Position numbers and translations under genes: made by a program. From NCBI GenBank assembly GCA_902826165.1, contig CADEDV010000021.1, positions 1 through 37,385 on the forward strand: a DNA stretch of 37,385 nucleotides, in the 5' to 3' direction. The DNA comes from an uncultured Bacteroidota bacterium. Its GTDB lineage: Bacteria; Bacteroidota; Bacteroidia; Chitinophagales; Chitinophagaceae. Shown here piece by piece: positions 35,001-37,385 of the stretch. Position 1 is the stretch's first letter. Each line of letters opens with the position of its first letter. The notes below the pieces were generated by a model that saw only the letters and a list, made by a program, of their open reading frames with translations, did not search any database and was not told where the DNA came from.

Positions 35001-35546
35001 GGGAGTGATGGAGAAAACGGTATCATTTGCATTTTCTACAAAGGAACGAAAACGTTCTTCGCTTTCCTGTATAGCTTTGTCTGCGATCTTATATTGAGAA
35101 ATAGTTTCTAAAAGTGCGGCATTTTGTTTTTCAAGATCAAGTTGTTGTTGTCTCAGCCTTATGTATCCATTTACTTTTGATACAATTACTTTTTCCTTAA
35201 CAGGGCCACTCAGAATATCTGCTGCTCCTGCTTCGAAGGCAGGTACCATAAATGATTCATCTTCGTCAGCACTATAAAAGAGTACCGGAATATTTCTTAT
35301 TCTTTTGTCTGCTTTGATCTTTCTGCAGATGGTAATAGCTTCCACCGCTGGTGGGTGCACGGCAAATAATATCAGGGCAGGAGGATTTGCCAACAGGTAT
35401 TCAATGGCCCGTTCGTTATTGTTCACCAGCGATAAGCCATAGCCTGTTTGTTGTAAACTTTCAACAACTGGTTCTGCTACGGCAGTATTGTCAATAACAA
35501 CGATGCGGTTACTTTCAACTTCGGGGTTCGGTTCCTTTGTTATCAT
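32100..35546 (-). CDS. Six-PAS sensor histidine kinase with degenerate receiver domain
   Basis: About 1148 residues from the ATG at 35546 (a TTG at 35570 adds eight). No transmembrane segment is visible, so it is cytoplasmic. A receiver-like domain covers about 10-130. Its phosphorylated Asp is Ala (LFAVHPP where LLDVxMP is expected) and the conserved Lys is Gly (SGP), so it should not accept phosphate. Six PAS/PAC units follow at about 155-925, each ending in a D-I-T or D-I-S turn. Next comes an HPK7/HisKA_3-type dimerisation helix with YELHEN (His about 959) and an HATPase domain with N box LNNIIEHA and G box VADDGRGFD. The kinase core looks intact. No response regulator is adjacent, so it is an orphan. 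PAS ligands are unknown. It shares a bidirectional terminator with tRNA-Met. Confidence 0.92.
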   Translation of the reverse strand: MITKEPNPEVESNRIVVIDNTAVAEPVVESLQQTGYGLSLVNNNERAIEYLLANPPALILFAVHPPAVEAITICRKIKADKRIRNIPVLFYSADEDESFMVPAFEAGAADILSGPVKEKVIVSKVNGYIRLRQQQLDLEKQNAALLETISQYKIADKAIQESEERFRSFVENANDTVFSITPGGILTYGSPNWTRVLGHDVSEFIGKSVFETLIHPDDIPVCLAAIQQAFATKEKQSGIEYRALHKDGSWRWQTTNASPVLNENGQIVSFIGIARDITQSKQTEDALHNIEQSYHNLFHTVTEAIYIQDQDGYFIDVNKGAEKMYGYCREEFIGRTPAFLSAPGKNDMVYITNLIAKTFTSGKSQQFEFWGKRKGGEIFLKEVICNKGIYCGKEVLITTARDISKRRLAEMALRESEEKFVKIFHLSPDVILLTRVADGVIVDINERAFDLGGYKREDVIGKTTLELEGWSGLPDRNQYVNLLSKYGRVINYEKKFKIKSGETKHATISGELIELNGEQFILTVIHDITDRKKAEEEIKESEARWQFALEGAREGVWDWDTQTNKVFYSGNWKAMLGFSEDEIGDTLSEWDKRVHPDDKEAVYANMNRHFKGELPYYESEHRLLCKDGSYKWIFDRGKVISRTEEGKPLRVIGTHTDITTRKKAESEIEEKNAQLKALSDNLPDSVIFQTRFTGGALPEICYLSKGVEKFLGMTIDEVINDPSAFFNRILEEDRKLYFEARAVATQNNTDFNFDYRFSNRPGEIRWGNTRSVPRKQEDGSIVWDGFFTDITQRKLEEQALQNSLKEISDYKYALDQAANVSITDQQGIIKYVNDNFCSQYGFTKEEIIGKNHSLINSGYHPPSFWNNFWETIKTGQVFKADVCNRGKDGKLYWADTTIIPFLNATGIPYQYLAIRRDITKKRNLEKELARQQLHNQRLMTELTIQEQEKERSQVSYELHENINQVLATVKIYLSMIKKGDERSEPLLNQSYEYLNQAMKLVNKLSHSLVTPSLYDFGLEEALAELAEETNKSNGLQVELTNKTTDLKAIDKKILLMLYRIVQVQLNNIIEHADAVTATISLATKDQTLYLIVADDGRGFDTSRQQLGLDLQNVKNRVEFYNGEMSISSSPGKGCTLEISIPLQPHQSV

Positions 35547-35689
35547 AGGCCCGTTTATAATATTACTCAATTGGTATTACTCCCTCTTAAAAGGAGCAGT
35601 AATTGCTTCATATACTATTTGGGACAAGGTTCGGTTAGTGGAGTTTTGATATCTGATTAGGGAAGAAAAAGGTACTTGTTTTTTAAATC

Positions 35690-35737
35690 AATAACCATGA
35701 TGCTACTCATGGTTATTGCCCGGGAGGCCTTTCCCGG
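35690..35737. other. Two hairpins in the kinase/receptor intergenic region
   Basis: The ~310-base gap 35547-35855 has no ORF. It holds a perfect 11-bp stem AATAACCATGA/TCATGGTTATT (35690-35717, six-base loop). A GC-rich CCGGGA/TCCCGG stem (35720-35737) follows directly and is followed by CTTTT on the plus strand. They lie in what would be the leader of the kinase mRNA or the space after the receptor. Their role is unclear; a second terminator or a leader structure are both possible. Confidence 0.45.
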
Positions 35738-35800
35738 CTTTTGATCACACTGATTAAAATCAGGTGCAGCCAAAAACCTTTGGCATGACCGTATTTTGAC

Positions 35801-35830
35801 AAAAAAAGAGGTTCCTGAAGGAACCTCTTT
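35801..35830 (-). terminator. Intrinsic terminator of the TonB-dependent receptor gene
   Basis: Read on the minus strand, AAAGAGGTTCC and GGAACCTCTTT pair around a four-base loop and are followed by more T residues (seven A in a row at 35801-35807 on the plus strand). It lies about 25 bases after the receptor stop codon. Confidence 0.9.
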
Positions 35831-35855
35831 ACAGCTTGTAAATAAACTAGTTTTA

Positions 35856-37385
35856 TCAGAAATTAAACGCCACCCGCACAAACAATCTCCTTCCATTACT
35901 CCCCATTTGTACCGCATCCCAGGCACCACCAGTCTCCGTGTTATAAGCCCAGTCTTTAGCACCTTTCGCCACACCAAAATCAGGATGTGTGTTCAGCAGG
36001 TTATCAGCACCGGCAAACAAGGTGAATTTTTTGCAAAGGGGGTAGCTGAAATAAAGATCAGTTACCAGTTTACCACCATAATTATATTGATCAGCTACAT
36101 CACCACTGCCATTATCCAATGGCACGGTAGGATTGATACCCAAACCATCTTGTCCGTAGCCCAGCAATACGATCTTACCGAAATAAGTCAGTCTTGTTCC
36201 GGCCGTGAATTTGCCCATACCATATTCAAAATTCAATGAGAATTTTGTTTTGGGTGCAGAAGCCAGGATGAATTTTTGCTCCCTGTCACTTAAAAATGTT
36301 TGGCGTAGAAATTCAGAACCACTCAGTTTAGAAGGTACATTGATCTCGTTGATCTTCATCGTCTGGATATTACCTGCCAATACAGCTTTGTAACGGTTAT
36401 TGCCGACTTTCTTAGCATAATCAACTACGATGTCAACACCAGCATTGGTAGTGGTTACTGCATTGGCAAAGAATTGTGCCAGGCTAACATTCAGGGAAGC
36501 CATCTGGTTGCGAAGACCCGCATCCAGGTTAGGATCACTGCCATCAAACTGGCCACTGATCACCACACGGTCTTTGATGCGTACAAAATAACCATCCACG
36601 GTTACGTTCAAACCTTTGGCTGCCTGCCAGGCAAAACCCAAACTTCCGTTGATGCTTTTTTCCTGTTTCAGGTCAGGGATACCCGCTGCTTTTGCGAGTG
36701 AACTGTAGTTCGGGGCAATTTTTACTTCAGCAATCGTAGCCGCTTGTACGGTTGTAAAAGTGGAACTGAAATTGATCTGTTGCAAAGAAGGAGCCCTGAA
36801 ACCAGTGCTGAAAGAACCACGGAAGTTCAAACCGGGTTTCACTTTATAACGGGCAGCGATCTTTCCGTTACCAGTAAAACCAAAGTCATTATAATTCTCC
36901 ACACGAACCGCACCATTCAGTAGCCATTTATCAGTGGCTTCGTATTCAACATCTGCATAAGCACCGAGTACATGACGCTTGGCATCCACTTCATCAGAAG
37001 GCTGGTAGCCGGGGAAACCCTGTGAACCGGTGGCTTTATCACCATTTGGATCATAGTTGGCATAAGAGGCTTCTTCACCTGCATAGATCTTATAATTCTC
37101 AAAACGATACTCAGCACCAAAAGCCAGGTTCAGTTTTTTTGAAAGCTGTTTGGCGATATTGAAGTTGGTGGTGTTTTGTAAGAATGAAAAACCGCCATCA
37201 TCAAAATGGTTATAATAGGCACTCAATGAAGCATTGAATGTTTTATCGCCGTAGAAATGAAAATCATTTTTACCGGTAGTATTACTCAGGTCCCAGTCCC
37301 AGCCGCAGTTGGTCTTGCCTTTTAACCCGCCTGTAACGGAGAGATCATTGATCTTGGTCTGGATATGCGGACTGTACCAGGTTTC
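35856..37385 (-). CDS. TonB-dependent receptor, C-terminal part (runs off the window)
   Basis: The frame is open from the last base of the window to the stop at 35856, giving 509 residues of the C-terminal barrel of an outer-membrane receptor. Visible features are GWDWDLSNTTGKNDF, LNLAFGAEYRFENYKI, FSTGFRAPSLQQINFSSTF (the F-R-A-P-S-L barrel motif of siderophore/vitamin-type receptors) and YFSYPLCKKFTLFAGADNLLN. The end, RLFVRVAFNF, has a C-terminal Phe as needed for outer-membrane insertion. An internal TTG at 37226 is not the true start; the plug and signal peptide lie beyond the window. It differs from the SusC type, and its ligand cannot be told. A strong terminator follows. Confidence 0.92.
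   Translation of the reverse strand, partial: ETWYSPHIQTKINDLSVTGGLKGKTNCGWDWDLSNTTGKNDFHFYGDKTFNASLSAYYNHFDDGGFSFLQNTTNFNIAKQLSKKLNLAFGAEYRFENYKIYAGEEASYANYDPNGDKATGSQGFPGYQPSDEVDAKRHVLGAYADVEYEATDKWLLNGAVRVENYNDFGFTGNGKIAARYKVKPGLNFRGSFSTGFRAPSLQQINFSSTFTTVQAATIAEVKIAPNYSSLAKAAGIPDLKQEKSINGSLGFAWQAAKGLNVTVDGYFVRIKDRVVISGQFDGSDPNLDAGLRNQMASLNVSLAQFFANAVTTTNAGVDIVVDYAKKVGNNRYKAVLAGNIQTMKINEINVPSKLSGSEFLRQTFLSDREQKFILASAPKTKFSLNFEYGMGKFTAGTRLTYFGKIVLLGYGQDGLGINPTVPLDNGSGDVADQYNYGGKLVTDLYFSYPLCKKFTLFAGADNLLNTHPDFGVAKGAKDWAYNTETGGAWDAVQMGSNGRRLFVRVAFNF

Overview
The window is chromosomal DNA of a Bacteroidota bacterium, most likely from the Chitinophagaceae or a close relative. Supporting signs are two secreted proteins with type B type IX secretion (T9SS) sorting domains, a SusC/SusD pair, a TonB with the usual Bacteroidota N-terminus, a fused E1 alpha/beta 2-oxoacid dehydrogenase, the prs-rplY-pth housekeeping cluster, promoters of the TTTG / TAnnTTTG type and an almost complete lack of Shine-Dalgarno sequences. 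I see no phage, insertion sequence, CRISPR array or plasmid signature.

Layout. Positions 1-56 are a heptanucleotide tandem repeat cut by the window edge. Positions 122-4719 (minus strand) look like one operon: a DUF4105 membrane protein, an alpha/beta hydrolase broken by a frameshift, and a T9SS-exported PKD protein. A divergent region with a perfect 13-bp inverted repeat separates this operon from tonB (4840-5655). Positions 5748-14094 are all minus strand: guaB with an in-frame stop, a second T9SS cargo, dprA, a PorE-like TPR/beta-propeller/OmpA protein, queE and folD. Divergent from folD is a translationally coupled pair (14196-17059) encoding a small outer-membrane barrel and a larger barrel with a degenerate ComEA-like helix-hairpin-helix front end.

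Positions 17232-22915 form a SusC-SusD-DUF1735 operon with no visible enzyme, closed by a strong terminator. Two tandem secreted paralogs of unrecognised family follow (23026-24617), then a DUF3467 protein and convergent radC. Positions 25776-28353 hold a small membrane protein, prs, rplY and pth. Next come an FAH-family enzyme, fused E1 alpha/beta, a convergent GNAT acetyltransferase, tRNA-Met(CAT), a large six-PAS histidine kinase with an inactivated receiver domain, and the 3' part of a TonB-dependent receptor that runs off the window end.

How the genes work together. Much of the window concerns the cell envelope: TonB energises SusC-type and classical receptors, the PorE-like protein resembles a T9SS component that anchors to peptidoglycan, and the two type B cargos would be exported by that system. 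The main anomalies are the two disrupted genes within about 4 kb (guaB and the hydrolase), several promoters placed so close to start codons that the mRNAs should be leaderless or nearly so, the HhH-barrel pair, the tandem orphan paralogs and the pseudo-receiver kinase. I found no clear-cut new defence or mobile system; the best candidates for undescribed biology are the HhH-barrel pair and the paralog pair behind the SusCD operon.
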